Shown piece by piece: positions 33,060-45,404 of a stretch of 64,000 bases of DNA. A model generated the notes under the pieces. It was not told the DNA's origin and ran no database searches. It saw only the letters and a program-made list of their open reading frames with translations. The translations under genes were made by a program, and so were the position numbers. This stretch comes from Linum tenue (lineage: Eukaryota; Streptophyta; Magnoliopsida; Malpighiales; Linaceae): NCBI GenBank assembly GCA_946122785.1, contig CAMGYJ010000005.1, positions 63,934,200-63,998,199 on the forward strand, given 5' to 3'. Numbering within the stretch: the first letter of the stretch is position 1; every line of letters starts with the position of its first letter.

Positions 33060-34440
33060 GTTGGTTTGAGGATGGTCAACTACTCACTATGGCCAGGTCG
33101 AATTAGGTTGAACCGACCCAAATTTTTTGTAACATCATGTTCAACTCTCTTTGATCGTGTTGAACCGAGTTTGTAACAAATTCACAACCGACCCGACCCG
33201 CTAATTACAAAAGCGAATAAAACTCACTCCCGCCCGAAAATGTGTAAGCAACGGGTTCAAGTCGTTTTGATCAAGTTGAATTAGGCTGGGTACCCATAGG
33301 TTTGGGTCTAAACCAAAAGGAAAAGAATAAATAAAAATGCACTAAAGCTGATGAACTCGCTCTCTACCAAAAATTCTACACACCGAGTTCAATTCGCATT
33401 AACTGGTTCGAACTGAGTTTTTAACAATTCACACTCAGCTCAACATGTCAACTCTAAAGTAAGATAAAACTCGCTCTCTACACAAAACTCGCAAGGACTA
33501 GGACCGGTTCAATTGTCATTCTCTCAATCAAAAGGAAACGGAGAAACATAAAAATATTGTAGCGCACAATCTCGATCAAAAACTCGTAAACACCGTGTTT
33601 AGCTCGCTTTGACTGGGTCGAATCGATTTTTTAACAAATTCATACTCGAACCAACATACCAACTACAAAAGCAGATAAAACTCGCTCTCGATGCAAACCT
33701 AGTCAATGCGATGGTTTGGGTTCAATTGGCATTCTTAACGAAAGGAAAAAAATAGAAATTTAAAAATACTAAAATCGGGTTCAAAGTCACTTTGACCTGG
33801 TCGAATTATGTTGGATACTCATGAGTTTAAGTTCCATTGTCATGCTTAACCAACAAAAAAAGAGAGATAAGAAAACACTAAAGAATATGAAACTTGGTCT
33901 CGATACAAAATTCAGCAACACAAAGCAGATTTTGTATGAATTTTCACTAGTGGTCTTAGGATATGGTGGATGGGTACAACTTAGGATTCCACCGAGAGTG
34001 TTTGGAGAAGTGTTGTGCATTATTGGGCGAATGCGAGGATTGTGCATAATAGATATGGTTTCAATTGTCATACTTAACTAACAGAAAAAGAGAGATAAGA
34101 AAATACTAAAGAATATGAAACTCGGTCCCGAAACAAAATTCAGCAACAAAAAGCAGATTTGGAATGGATTGGTAGCGGTCTTGGGACACGGTGGATCAGT
34201 ACAACTTAGGATTCCACCGAAAGTGTTTGGAGAGGGTTGTGCATTATTGGGCGAGTGCGAAGATAGTGCATAATAGATATGGTATGAATTTTCGGTAGCA
34301 GTCGTGGCAAACGGTGGAAGAGGACAGCTTATAATTGCCTCGACAATGTTTCGAGATGGGTTGCGAATTGGTGGGCCAAGACGATGATTTGGGCAAAAGA
34401 TCAAAGACGAAAACCTAATGGATAATTGTTGCAACAGGGA
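33060..34440. repeat. Degenerate tandem array, units of roughly 210-250 bp
   Basis: The phrase GAGTTTGTAACAAATTCACA and variants recur near 33167, 33413 and 33626 together with AAAACTCGCTCTC. The right part holds a clearer duplication: AACTTAGGATTCCACCGAGA near 33969 and AACTTAGGATTCCACCGAAA near 34203 lie in units about 234 bp apart, with a more decayed third unit near 34320. ORFs on the minus strand (33787-34446) only translate this repeat. Confidence 0.6.
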
Positions 34441-35692
34441 AAGCAATGAACAATAGATAAAAACTTAGTAGATAATAACTATTATGGGAAACCTAATGGG
34501 CAATAGATGTAGACACGACGGACAATAGATGAACTCATAGGTTACCTAATATGCAATAGATGTAAACCTAATAGACAATAGATAAACACATAGATTATAG
34601 AATAAAATAATGGGGTAAAAAAGTGACTTGAAACTTGCCCATTTGCACTTGAAATAATTTGGTAGTCACTAATAAATAATAACTTCAATGTTCGACTTTT
34701 ATATATTATAAAATTAATATGAATTTCTCATCAAAGTTGGAACCATGCTATTCGAGGGCTGTAATGCTTCTAATTCTAACTTACTTCTGGAATCTATAAA
34801 TTAGTCATTGGCGGAGCTAGGTGAGGCAATGTGGGCACTTGGAAAATGAATACATATGGAAAATGATGAATTTTTAAGGTGAGGTTATTTACTTTTGAAC
34901 CATGGATCCCCTCTACACAAGATAATACACCGTTGAAACACTCTTTAAACTTAATTATGTTTGGACCCCACTAAAATATATTTCTGGCTACTCCAATCAA
35001 ATTATTCTACAGTTTCACCACTGTCAGCCAAGTTCGACAGTTACCTCACATTTGGTTTGGACTTTGGACCAAATTAGATCATTTGTTGCAGGAAGGTCCG
35101 ACATGGCGGGGCAGGGCAGGTATTGGAGATTCCCCAGAACGATGCAGCAATTGCAAGAAATCCGTAAATGTAACCTCGGAATTGAGGCACCGAGGCCCTA
35201 CCAACTAACTATCACCATTGATGAAATGATGATTCACCCAATTGGCTTGGGCCTGAAGAAAGAAAGAAAGGGTCTCCATCGCATTAGTTGGAATCAATCC
35301 TGTTGACGTTTCACGCAGCCCACAAAATCTCTGCTTTTTCAAACTCGGTTTGGTAGAACCAAAGAAATCAAAGGCAGATGGAAAATATAAACAAACCAGA
35401 ATATATAGGAATAGGATTCCCGCCTCCGCGGGGCCTGCCCTCTCTCTCTCTCTCTCTCTTTTCTGTCCTATTCATTTAACACCAAATTCCACCAATTTGG
35501 TTAGCAAATGCTAAACGGCTTGGGGTAGGATGTTCTTACCATCACATTTTCTACGATCCACATTCTATGAGGCAAGAAGGAGGAAACCCTTTTTTTTTTA
35601 ATGAATAATCACTGTTCTTAAAAATCCAATCTTTAAATAAATTGCTAATTTGATAATAATTACCTTAATGCTGATCCTTAATTTCTTCAAAT
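34441..35692. other. Intergenic stretch 3' of the small basic gene
   Basis: No recognised gene; an 84-codon ORF at 35052-35306 has no known motif. A (CT)n run of about 20 bp lies at 35440-35459. The small gene's 3' UTR should be in the right part. Confidence 0.45.
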
Positions 35693-36142
35693 TTACAAAT
35701 GAACCATACGCGACGACTCTGTTCTAGTTGAAACAGAGCTCGACCGGGACAGAGAATTACACGACGACGAGGAGTTCAAGAACTCTATACAATCCTCAAT
35801 TGCCTCGATCCGCTGCGAGTCAACCGCATCAGCGAGCGACCTCGACCTCGGCAGGTAACTCGGCGGCGGCGGCGGCGACTTCCTTGACTTTCTCCGGAGG
35901 GACACGAACCGGAGAACTCGGGCTACTTTGGCGCCGAGTCGCCGGAGCATCCGGCAGGTAGTAGAGAACCTGGAGATGCGGCACCGGAGCCTGAAGCTGA
36001 AGATCCCCACGGCGAACGGCCTCTTCCTGTTGACGGAGACTAATCTGCATGAGCCCAAGCTTGCCTGTTTGAGGAACACCGCCGTCGGCTTCTCGGTCGC
36101 GTCCGGGGTGAAGGTGACTCGCTTACTCGATTTCCGAGACAT
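35693..36142 (-). CDS. Small basic plant-specific protein, 'josephin-like' annotation family (149 aa)
   Basis: A single-exon ORF of 149 codons on the minus strand. It starts MSRKSSKRVTFTPD, has a basic amphipathic stretch LRRLGAKVARVLRF (67-80) followed by RRKSRKS and a proline run (90-94), and an acidic helix near 107-124 (DSQRIEAIEDCIEFL). It ends in a serine-rich tail. This pattern matches small plant proteins that databases label josephin-like; I see no Josephin protease Cys/His core, so no enzymatic role is claimed. The start is supported because the broken copy at 5161-5410 aligns from the same ATG. A TATA-like AAATAAATAC lies about 100 bp upstream (near 36240-36250). It is convergent to the TRM7 pseudogene. 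Confidence 0.72.
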   Translation of the reverse strand: MSRKSSKRVTFTPDATEKPTAVFLKQASLGSCRLVSVNRKRPFAVGIFSFRLRCRISRFSTTCRMLRRLGAKVARVLRFVSLRRKSRKSPPPPPSYLPRSRSLADAVDSQRIEAIEDCIEFLNSSSSCNSLSRSSSVSTRTESSRMVHL

Positions 36143-36331
36143 TTCTGTTGTTGCAGAGTGCTAAGAAGAAGAAGAAGAGAGAAGGAAGAGAAAATTTTCA
36201 AGTTGTGGAAAGGAAGGGGAAGGGGGTGAGATGGTGAAGCGTATTTATTTGGGAAGAGTTTTCAAATAATATGAAACCAAAATGTCGGAAAGTAAAAGGG
36301 GTGCGCCAACATGGACGGGTTTACTTTAATG
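36143..36331 (-). promoter_or_regulatory. Promoter region of the small basic gene
   Basis: Purine/pyrimidine-biased DNA shared with the upstream side of the broken copy (5411-5510). A TATA-like element near 36240-36250 (minus strand). The 1-kb element copy B begins only 190 bp upstream of the start codon, so the promoter is short or includes that element. Confidence 0.45.
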
Positions 36332-37338
36332 GGGAATGGATCAGGTCAGTAATTTTGTGGTGAGTAACCATGAGTAACCTGTCCACATCAGCATGACATC
36401 AGTATCCTCGCTCTCATGGAAAGTCTTTAATTTTTCCCTCTTTAATCTTTGACGGACGATTTCTCGCTCATTTTAAGTCGAAATTTAATTTTTTTTGCAC
36501 AGTTAGATCAGATTAATTGTGCTCTTCAAAATGATATCCACTTTAATATATTTTTCGAACAAAAAAAATTGAGCCATTTTTTACCAGCCTATACCATATG
36601 GTATTGACTGGTATTGAAATAAAAACATACCTATGTTTTGAAAAAGTACCATGGTGGTATGAACAAACCAATACTGTAGGATGGTTGAATACATGATAGT
36701 AGAAATATATTAATTGTAATTTACGACTTTTAACATTGTATACCACACAATACCACCCCGTACTAGGGTGGTATTGTATGGTATTTTTTGGTCCTGTAAT
36801 TTGTTCACCCAGAAATTTGTAGATCCAATAGATCATGATGAACTCGTCCCTTCTATGCAAACGTTTTCAAAAACGAATTAAAAACGAAGAAAATACCATA
36901 CAATACCACCCCGTACCAGGGTGGTATTGTATGGTATTGTGTGATATTTTTTGGTCCTGTAATTTGTTCACCCAGAAATTTGTAGATCCAGTAGATCATG
37001 ATGAACTCATCCCTGCTGTGCAAGCGTTTTCAAAAACGAATTAAAAACGAAGAAGATACCATATGGTATGCAGTTGGTACCGAGAGGCCAGAATTTTTTT
37101 TCCTAAAAAAATATTGAAAATTGATCTCATTTTGTAGAGCACGGTGAACTCGTTTCATCTGTGCAAAAAAAATTAAAATCCGAGTTAAAACGAAAAAGAT
37201 ATGAGTCAATTAAGAAAACTAGTGAAAATAAAAATAGTCTTTAATTCTCCATCCTTAGATCTGGATTTTCTAAATGAAGGGTCCAGATTTGGTTATTGAT
37301 GGGTGCATAACCATGGGTTATGCACCCTATCTTGAGCC
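36332..37338 (-). mobile_element. 1-kb non-autonomous DNA element, copy B, TSD ACTTTAATG
   Basis: Inverted copy of 14700-15735. Nine-base direct repeats ACTTTAATG flank it at 36323-36331 and 37339-37347, as in Mutator-like elements, though up to 12 bases match if the following Gs are counted. Subterminal near-palindromes GGTGAGTAACCATGAGTAAC and GGTTATGCACCC are at the two ends. No coding capacity. Confidence 0.75.
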
Positions 37339-37347
37339 ACTTTAATG

Positions 37348-38622
37348 GGGGCTTTTTCAATTGCTTAAAATTCAATGGTTTAGACTTTAGACTATGAATG
37401 ATGAACCACTAAACCTTTTTTAAGTTTGGTTGTTGGCTATTAACTTTGAATTTAAAATGAGATTAGTTATCTTTTTCTAATCACTCATGAGTATTTATAA
37501 TCATGAATCGTCAAACCAAATCGTTGAAATTAACAATTCAAAGTATTTTGATTAATACTATGAATGAGATGATAAAGTATCACAAATATTGCTGGCTTAA
37601 GGAAGGTTACTATTTGGAGGTTATTTTTTTGGGCTATCAATATGAATGAGTTGGACTACCCGACAACGTTTCTGGTTTAAGGTTTTGAATTTGAATTTTG
37701 GGTAGTTATTTTCTACTTTGTAATATTTATTAAATTTGTATTGAATGCAAAATTAGTAGCTTAGAGCAGAAAATAGGAGAAATAATGAGATTAGCTATCT
37801 CATAAAATTCTGGATTAATTGGCACCAGATTCGTGGGTCAAATTAATGATGACAAGTCTATTCAATTTTTTTCCAATATTAAACCGGTAAATGTCTGAGC
37901 AAATTATATCTACATGCTCGGCGATGAATGTACATATTCTTATTTTTAGCCTACCAGTAATAGTAATCGTATTACTAATAGTATCACAAGGGTTGCGAAA
38001 AACACATAGACAAACTAATAAGCTAGTGAAATGATATTTATGTAATAATCATTATTTTATCAAGTAATATATTGATCATTGGTAAAATATTCATAACATA
38101 ATAGAATTTGCAGGTAGTTTAACAAAATAATACCTATCAAAACGGAAAGCCAATCAATATTACCTCGAATAGGCATTTGTTTATGTAATCTAACTATGAT
38201 ACCGTATAGTATCACAAATCATATTAGAGAAAAACTCTGGGTGAAGTCAAAGTCCAAACGTAATTAAAGGAGGCCGGCCGGTGAAAATTCTTATGAGGAT
38301 AACTTTGAAAATGGTGAGCATTTTATGTGGTTATTAATTCTCAGTTTGTATAAGACTGGGGGAGGCCAAGGTGGCTGGAAAGAAATTAAAAGCAAAACAG
38401 GATGGCCATCGTAATCTTCTTTCTCGCTTTTATTATTTTTTCTCTTCCTTTTAGGAGAAATTGATATGTAAAATAGCGTAAAAACAGAAGCACACAACAC
38501 AGCAATTTACATGATTTCTCCGTTTGATATGAACTCTTTAGTGATAAAAGTATGATTCGTTCAATTAATCCTAATAATTAAGGGATCCTTCGGCTCATAT
38601 CCGATCAAACTCCACGGAGCAG
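37348..38622. other. AT-rich intergenic DNA, no gene
   Basis: Only short ORFs without recognised motifs (38291-38500, minus, is low complexity). Confidence 0.45.
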
Positions 38623-38630
38623 AAGCTCAC

Positions 38631-39336
38631 TAGGGCTGCAAATGAGCCGAGCTGAGCCGGGTTTTACCCCAGCTTGAGCTTGACTCGTTAACAAATGAGC
38701 TGAGCTCGAGCCCGAGCCATTTATTAACGAGCTGAGTCGAGTCGAGTTCGAGTTAGGCTTGTTTACTAAATTCTTAGATCGTATTTAATACATTCATTTT
38801 GTATGTCGTGTATGGTACATGTGATTGATGTAGTGATAAAAAAATAATCAAATGTTCAACATTAATTAATCTTATATTATAATTTTTAGGTGTCATATTG
38901 TTTAGTTAATAAATTTTAACTAGTTCAAATCATGTTATTTCATAGTATCGAAATAATTTTTTACATAATTTCTTTATAGAGTTAAAAATAAGGCATATTT
39001 TCTTACATGTTCAACATGTTAAACTTCACATGATGTGAGATATATAATTTAACAATCCTATGAATTATGAAAGTCCAAATTAGATCGATTAGTCCATAAG
39101 TCAGTGATCAAGTTGGCCCTCAAACCACAATGTTGAGACATCTCATGAGCTCTAAATGAGCTAACTCACGAGTTGAGCTCAACAAGCCACCGAGTCGAGC
39201 TAGCTCGCGAGCTTCACGAGCTGAACATAGCTAGGCTCAAGCTTGGCTCGTCAGTAAACGAATCGAGTTTCGAACGAGTTTTTCCCGATTCGAGCCTCGA
39301 GTTGCTCGCGAGTAGCTTGGCTCATTTGCAGCCATA
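38631..39336. mobile_element. hAT-type MITE, 706 bp, TSD AAGCTCAC
   Basis: Termini TAGGGCTGCAAATGAGCC and the inverse of TATGGCTGCAAATGAGCC are flanked by perfect 8-bp TSDs AAGCTCAC (38623-38630, 39337-39344). Subterminal blocks repeat GAGCTCGAGC/GAGCTGAGC-type motifs at both ends around an AT-rich core. Confidence 0.93.
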
Positions 39337-39344
39337 AAGCTCAC

Positions 39345-39891
39345 TACTTACTCTTATCGTGATCACAATCTGCAAAGGTGTTCTCTGTTCTACTTGCCGC
39401 ACGCAGGCGGCTATCTCCTCCTAATATACCCTTCTACAGATTACCTAGGGCAATTAGGTTAATCAATGGACAATTACATAGAAGTCCTCAACATAAATAA
39501 ACGCACAAATGGCACGGCTCAACATAATTGATATAGTGTTTCTTTTGCGATCTGCTGTGCAATTTTAAAGCGATATAGTGCTGCTTTTGAGATGCTGAAA
39601 TTGGTATTGTTGAAGTTAATGTATTTGGATGAAAATTGATATGGTATTAGTATTTCGATATCAATTACAGAAATCGTGAACATTGAATGGCAACTTATAG
39701 TTAATCTCAATTCTGATTTCAAAATAAATTTGCTATCTTTTCGGTACAGTAACGATATTTCGGAATACCAAATTAATTATTTTGCAATTAATGATTAAAT
39801 ATATACCTAAACAAATAACGGTTCGAACACCTCTAATCTCGAACATTTTAATACAGTGTAGACTTGTAGGTTTAATTTCATGATTGAAAAG
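39345..39891. other. AT-rich DNA, no gene
   Basis: No recognised motif; it directly precedes the left TSD (AAAAG) of the next element. Confidence 0.45.
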
Positions 39892-40566
39892 TGTTTGGGG
39901 TATTACTAAAGGGGCCCAAGAAGAGCCCATTCAGGTGAAGGTAGCCTAAGGCAATGGGCCAGGAGAAGAAGCCCGCAATTGTTGGGGGCATTACTAAAGG
40001 GGCCCAAGAAGAGCCCATTCAGGTGAAGGTAGCCCAAGGCAATGGGCCAGGGGAAAAAGCCCGCAAAGCCCATTGCACTCCAGGCAGTATAGGCATGGAG
40101 ACAAAGCACTAAGGGCCAAAGAGGTCCAGGCTGGCAAGTGGTCCACCACCTGTGGGCGCCTGACAGGGTGGTTGGGGCTTCTGACAGAAGTGAAGGTACA
40201 AAGACTTTAATGTGATGGTGACGTGGAGGAGATCCACCTTGAGCTCGGTGAGTATAAATAGGGGCAGTTGGTAGCATTTACACAGGTTGGACTCTCTTAC
40301 TAAAACTTATAGTTTCATACTTCTCTCTCTATGATTGGAACTAACTTGAGCGTCGGAGGATTAATGGGCCCAGGCGCCCCCCTCAGTGTGTGTATGTAGG
40401 TCAGGCGCCTAAGGATTGGCTAGCAGGACCAAGACGCACCAAGGAGCGGGCTTCAAGGTGAGGCGCCTACAGAGCGTTAAGCAGGAATCGGGCGCTCAGA
40501 AGATCAGGCTCCAAGGTGAGGAGCCTAAGGTGTGACCAGTAAGGCGAATGTATTTGGGCACAAACA
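39892..40566 (+). repeat. 5' LTR of the non-coding element
   Basis: 675 bp. A GGGGCCCAAGAAGAGCCCAT segment is tandemly duplicated (unit about 88 bp) at its start. TATA box GAGTATAAATAGG is near 40250. Confidence 0.88.
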
Positions 40567-40568
40567 AT

Positions 40569-40586
40569 TGGCACGCCAGGAAGGGG
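40569..40586 (+). other. Primer-binding-site-like sequence
   Basis: TGGCACGCCAGGAAGGGG is two bases after the LTR end. The matching tRNA was not checked. Confidence 0.6.
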
Positions 40587-40919
40587 AATATAACCAAGAA
40601 TCGTGAGTGTGGAGGCGCCCATGAGTGGAGAGGGAGAGGAGATTACGGAAGCCCAGTCTTAGCGGATGAGAGGGCTGACGCCCGAGATGGACAAAGGTGA
40701 GGAGAGCGATGGTATGTTTCGAGGGTCGGAAGGCGCCTCAGTCACAAAGAATGAGCTGTTTAGGATCATCGAAGATAAGGACGAGGCGATCAAGGCGCTT
40801 TGACGGGAGGTTGAGGTCTTGAAGAGAGGATAAGGGATGGCGCCCAGCCCAACCTCGAAGAAAAGGGAAAGAGTGGTGGAAACAAAAAGCGAGTCTGGGC
40901 AGTTGAGGCGCCCAAGCCT

Positions 40920-41580
40920 ATGGCGCCCAAGCGTCAAGATTTTGGAAGTGTGAATTTACGTGTGTCGTCAGGCGCATTTGAGGCGCCCAAGCGTCAAGAT
41001 TTTGGAGTGTGAATTTACGTGTGTCGACAGGCGCATTTGAGGCGCCCAAGCCTATGGCACCCAAGCGTCAAGATTTTGGAAGTGTGAATTTACGTGTGTC
41101 ATTAGGCGCCTAACCTCGAAGGAAAGGGAAAGGGCGGTGGAAACAAAAATCGAGTCTGGGCAGTTGAGGCGCCCAAGCGTCAAGATTTTGGAAGTGTGAA
41201 TTTACGTGTGTCGCCAGGCGCATTTGAGACGCCCAAGCCTATGACGCCCAAGCGTCAAGATTTTGGAAGTGTGAATTTACGTGTGTCATCAGGCGCCTGA
41301 CCTCGAAGGAAAGGGAAAGGGTGGTGGAAACAGAAAGCGAGTCAGGGCATTTGAGGCGCCCAAACCTACGGCGCCCAAGCGTCAAGATTTTGGAAGTGTG
41401 AATTTACGTGTGTCGTCAGGACGAGGCGATCAAGGCACTTCGACGGGAGGTTGAGTCCTTGAAGAGATGAGAAAGGATGACGCCCAGCCCAACTTCGAAG
41501 AAAAGGGAAAGGGTGGTGGAAACTGAAAGCGAGTCTGGGAATTTGAGGCGCCCAAGCGTCAATATGTTGGAAGTGTGAAT
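40920..41580 (+). repeat. Irregular tandem repeat, 60-75 bp basic unit
   Basis: GCGTCAAGATTTTGGAAGTG recurs at about 40931, 40991, 41065, 41177, 41252 and 41379, with a variant near 41556. The spacings are 60 and 75 bp or longer composites, each with GGCGCCCAAG nearby. Confidence 0.82.
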
Positions 41581-43039
41581 TATACATGGCGCTTCAATAC
41601 CACAAGTCAAGCGCCTACATCACCTCGGTTCAATCTTGGACTTGAAAATTCCTAGCAGGCGCCTAGCCTTGACCCTGTAGGAAGCATCAACTTGGGCTTC
41701 ACCACACTCAAAACAAAGCTAAATTTGAAAGGCGCTTTAAGGAAAATTGGAAAGAGGGAGGCATTACGCCACTAGTCGGCATCGCCAAGTTGGAGGCATA
41801 GTAGGCAGGGGCAAGAAGAAGATGAACATATGAGGCACCCATTGGAGATGAGGAAATAAAAAAAAGAGAGGCGACGAGGCGTCCGACTGCCATCGAATAA
41901 ATTTTATTGTATAGTTGGGCGAGAAGAACCGAGGAGGAAGAGTGGTGGTGACGCTTGAGACAATTCAAATGGGAGAGGAAGAGGAAGCGCATGGCACAAA
42001 ATAAAGAAGGAAAAAGAGGCGCTTTTAAAATTAAGAAAGAGAAGGCTTTGTGCCACGGCTGATTGGCGTCGCAAAGCTAGAGGCGCAATAGAGGGACATT
42101 TAGAAAGAAGGAAAAAGAGGCACCGAGTCCATCTGCTCGACACAAGAAGCACTATGTTCGTCGCATCATGACAGGCGACTCTAACCCAACATGGGCTTCA
42201 ACATGGAATCAGGCGCCTATACTAGTGGACTACTATGAAATTCTCATTTCACCGGAGGCACCTATAATTAAAAGAGCAGTTCAAGTTAGGATAACGTCTG
42301 GGCACCCATCTCCTATTTGGGCTCGACGCCTCCCTGTCTGGTTTAAAAGAGGCCTTAAGCGCCTAATTTCATTGAGGTGCCCATTTCATCTATGAGTCAG
42401 ATGTCTTCTCCTATTTTTATCTTGAAATTTTGGAGCAAGTTTAAAGCCCAAAACAAAGAGGCTCGTTAAGCCCAGGTGCTCGGTTCGACTTATTAAAGCC
42501 CAGATGCTCAGTTTAAAACAGTAGGCTAATAAAATGCCTGCGCGAAGCTTTGCACCTCATACCTTCTAAAGAAGAAGGGCGCCTACGCCACCAGGCTAAG
42601 TTACAAGTTGTCGTCATCTATTCGCATGCATCATTATTTCACTTAGGAGCCTCGCAAGCGTTAGCATGGGCTTCGCCATGGTTGGCATGAGCTTCAACAC
42701 ACTCAAACCAAGCTAAGTACTTTGTTTTTTCGTGAAATTTGGTGTTACCTCCACGATATATCGCTTTGTTTTGAAATGTTTGGTGCGCCCAAATAAATTT
42801 TTTTGTTCGAGATACTTAAAGCGCCCCAAATATAGCGCCCTTGATTGGAAATACTCTCCACGCCCAAATCTAGCGTCCTAATATTTGAAAGATCTCTAAG
42901 GGAGATGTAAAGCGCCCGTAATACACAAAGCGCCCAACAATACCTAAAGCGCCCGAAATACTCAAAGCGCCAGGAATATCAAATGTTGCCGAGATAGAAT
43001 GTTACGTGGCACTCCAAGCCTGAAGTTTACACAATTGAA

Positions 43040-44240
43040 GGGAGGCATTTTAAGACGTCTGTTTCGAGAGTAAGGATGTTGGGTCGTGTGTCTTGCAAAA
43101 GGAGGTGCCTGTCATGAACGAGCAACGTATGCAACGGTCAGGCGACTGTCATGAATATGACGATGAACGAGAGGAGGCATTTTGCAGGAGCCTCATTTGA
43201 AAGTAAGAATGTGGGGCGTGTGCCTTGCAAAGGGAGGCGCCTGTCATGAACGAGCGAAGTATGCAACGATCAGGCTGTCATGAATGTGACGATAAACGAG
43301 AGGGGGCATTTTGCAGGCGCCTGTTTCGAAAGTAAGGATGTGGGTCGTGTGCCTTGCAAAGGGAGGCGCCTGTCATGAGTTAGCAACATATGAAACGGTC
43401 AGACGCCTGTTATGAATGTGACGATAAACGAGAGGGGGCATTTTGCAGGCGCCTCATTTGAAAGTAAGGATGCAGGGCATGTGCCTTGCAAAGGGAGGCG
43501 CCTGTCATGAACGAGCGAAGTATGCAACGATCAGGCGCCTGCCATGAATGTGACGATAAACGAGAGGGGGCATTTTGCAGGCGCTTCATTTGAAAGTAAG
43601 GACGCGGAGCGTGTGCCTTGCAAAGGGAGGCGCCTGTCATGAACGAGCGAAGTATGCAACGATCAGGCGCCTGTCATGAATGTGACGATAAACGAGAGGG
43701 GGCATTTTGCAGGCACCTGTTTCGAAAGTAAGGATGTGGGTCGTGTGCCTTGCAAAGGGAGGCTCCTGTCATGAACGAGCAACATATGCAATGGTCAGGC
43801 GCCTGTCATGAATGTGACGATGAACGAGAGGAGGCATTTTGCAGGCGCCTCATTTGAAAGTAAGGATGCGGGGCGTGTGCCTTGCAAAGGGAAACGCCTG
43901 TCATGAACGAGCAACGTATGCAATGGTCAGGCGCCTGCCACGAATGAGACGATAAACGAGAGGGGGCATTTTGCAGGCGCCTCATTTGAAAGTAAGGATG
44001 TGGGGCGTGTGCCTTGAAAGGGAGGCGCCTGTCATAAACGAGCAACGTATGCAACGGTCAGGCGCCTGTAATGAATGTGACGACAAACGAGAAGGGGCAT
44101 TTTGCAGGCGTCTGTTTCGAAAGTAAGGATGTGGGGCGTGTGCTTTGCAAATGCAGGTGCCTGCTCCGAAAATAAGGATGTGGGGCATGTGCCTTGCAAA
44201 GAGAGGCACCTGTCGTGAATGATCAACATATGCAGCGCTC
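43040..44240 (+). repeat. 132-bp tandem repeat, about nine copies
   Basis: GCATTTTGCAGG occurs at 43177, 43306, 43438, 43570, 43702, 43834, 43966 and 44097; spacings are 129, 132, 132, 132, 132, 132 and 131 bp. Each unit also carries GGGAGGCGCCTGTCATGAAC and GTGTGCCTTGCAAAGGGAGG. ORFs on the minus strand just translate the repeat. Confidence 0.92.
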
Positions 44241-45404
44241 AATTGGATATATTGTGCACCTAACTGGGGGGCAATTGTTAGGAGTGTAGAGAAAGCACAA
44301 TTTTGATAAAGTGAATATTTAATTTCGGGTGCCTATCTTAAATTTGTTAATAAAAGTTGGGGCGCCTGGCATAAAGCGATCACTGAATATCGGGGCGCGT
44401 TGGACGCCTGTCACCATGCAACGTATCTCGCAACAGTCGGGCGCCTGCCATAAAGGGTCATTGAATGTAGGGGGTGTATTTGGCAGAGGTAGGGCGCCCG
44501 TTATGAATAAGTCAATAAACGTGCGGGGGGCATTAAACAGGCGCCTGTTCAAAAAAGAGGCCTATCCAGAATGAGTCAATAATTTGAGAGGGGCATTGAG
44601 CGGGCCCCATATCGAGGAGACTTGTGTGAAAAGTTGATCAGAGAAAAAAGAGACAGGCGTACCACTGTGGAGGTAGTTAGGCACTCAAGATACCAAGTGT
44701 TGAGCGCCTAACTGGGGGGCAATTGTTGATGGGTATTACAAAGGATCAAGTCCAAGTAAAAGCTCAATGTAGCTCATTGGAGCAGTGGAAAGCAAACCCC
44801 ACATTTGAGCCCAAAAAGGTGGGTAGGTCGAATTTGGGTAGTAAGGGGAGCACGCAATCCAGGCGCCTAGGTCCAAAAAAATTTGGTAGCTCGAGCAGGC
44901 GCCCGCCGAGAATGAGTGGAGCATGCTAAGCACCCAGGCCAAGAGATCAGTTAGGCCCTCAAGTGAGTGACTATGATCTCCTAACTGGGGGGGCAATTGG
45001 TGGGGGTACGTAGAGCGCCTATTGAGAGGGGGGCATGAATCCAAGAAAATTTGGTCTTCTGACCGACGGAAGTGAAATCTCCAAAGGGAAGCATGATCAG
45101 GCGTCTGTCCCACAGCGTATGCGCCTTTCCGAGGAGAAGCATGAGCCTAAGAAAGTTTGCGGCCGGCAGGGCGTAGGGCGCCTATTGAGAGGAGGGCATG
45201 AATCCAAGAGGATTTGGTCACACGAGTGGGCGCCCAAGCGGAGGATGAGCGTTGAATGATGACAAGGACTCAGGGGTCAGAAAGGTAAACTTAGGCGGAT
45301 AATTGAGCGCCCACTAAGAATGAGTGGTGCATACTAAGCGTCCAGGCCAAGAGATCAGTTAGGCACTCAATTAAGGGGCTATGAGCACCTAACTAGGGGG
45401 CAAT

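Noticed and set aside
35052..35306. 84-codon ORF as a gene
   Set aside because: No motif, no clear start context and no conserved counterpart in the first gene block.
43040..44240. Regularly spaced repeats resembling a CRISPR array
   Set aside because: The units are contiguous 132-bp tandem repeats without unique spacers, in a plant retrotransposon.
43410..44242. Minus-strand ORFs over 43410-44242
   Set aside because: They are repeated translations of the 132-bp tandem unit, which has no stop in that frame.
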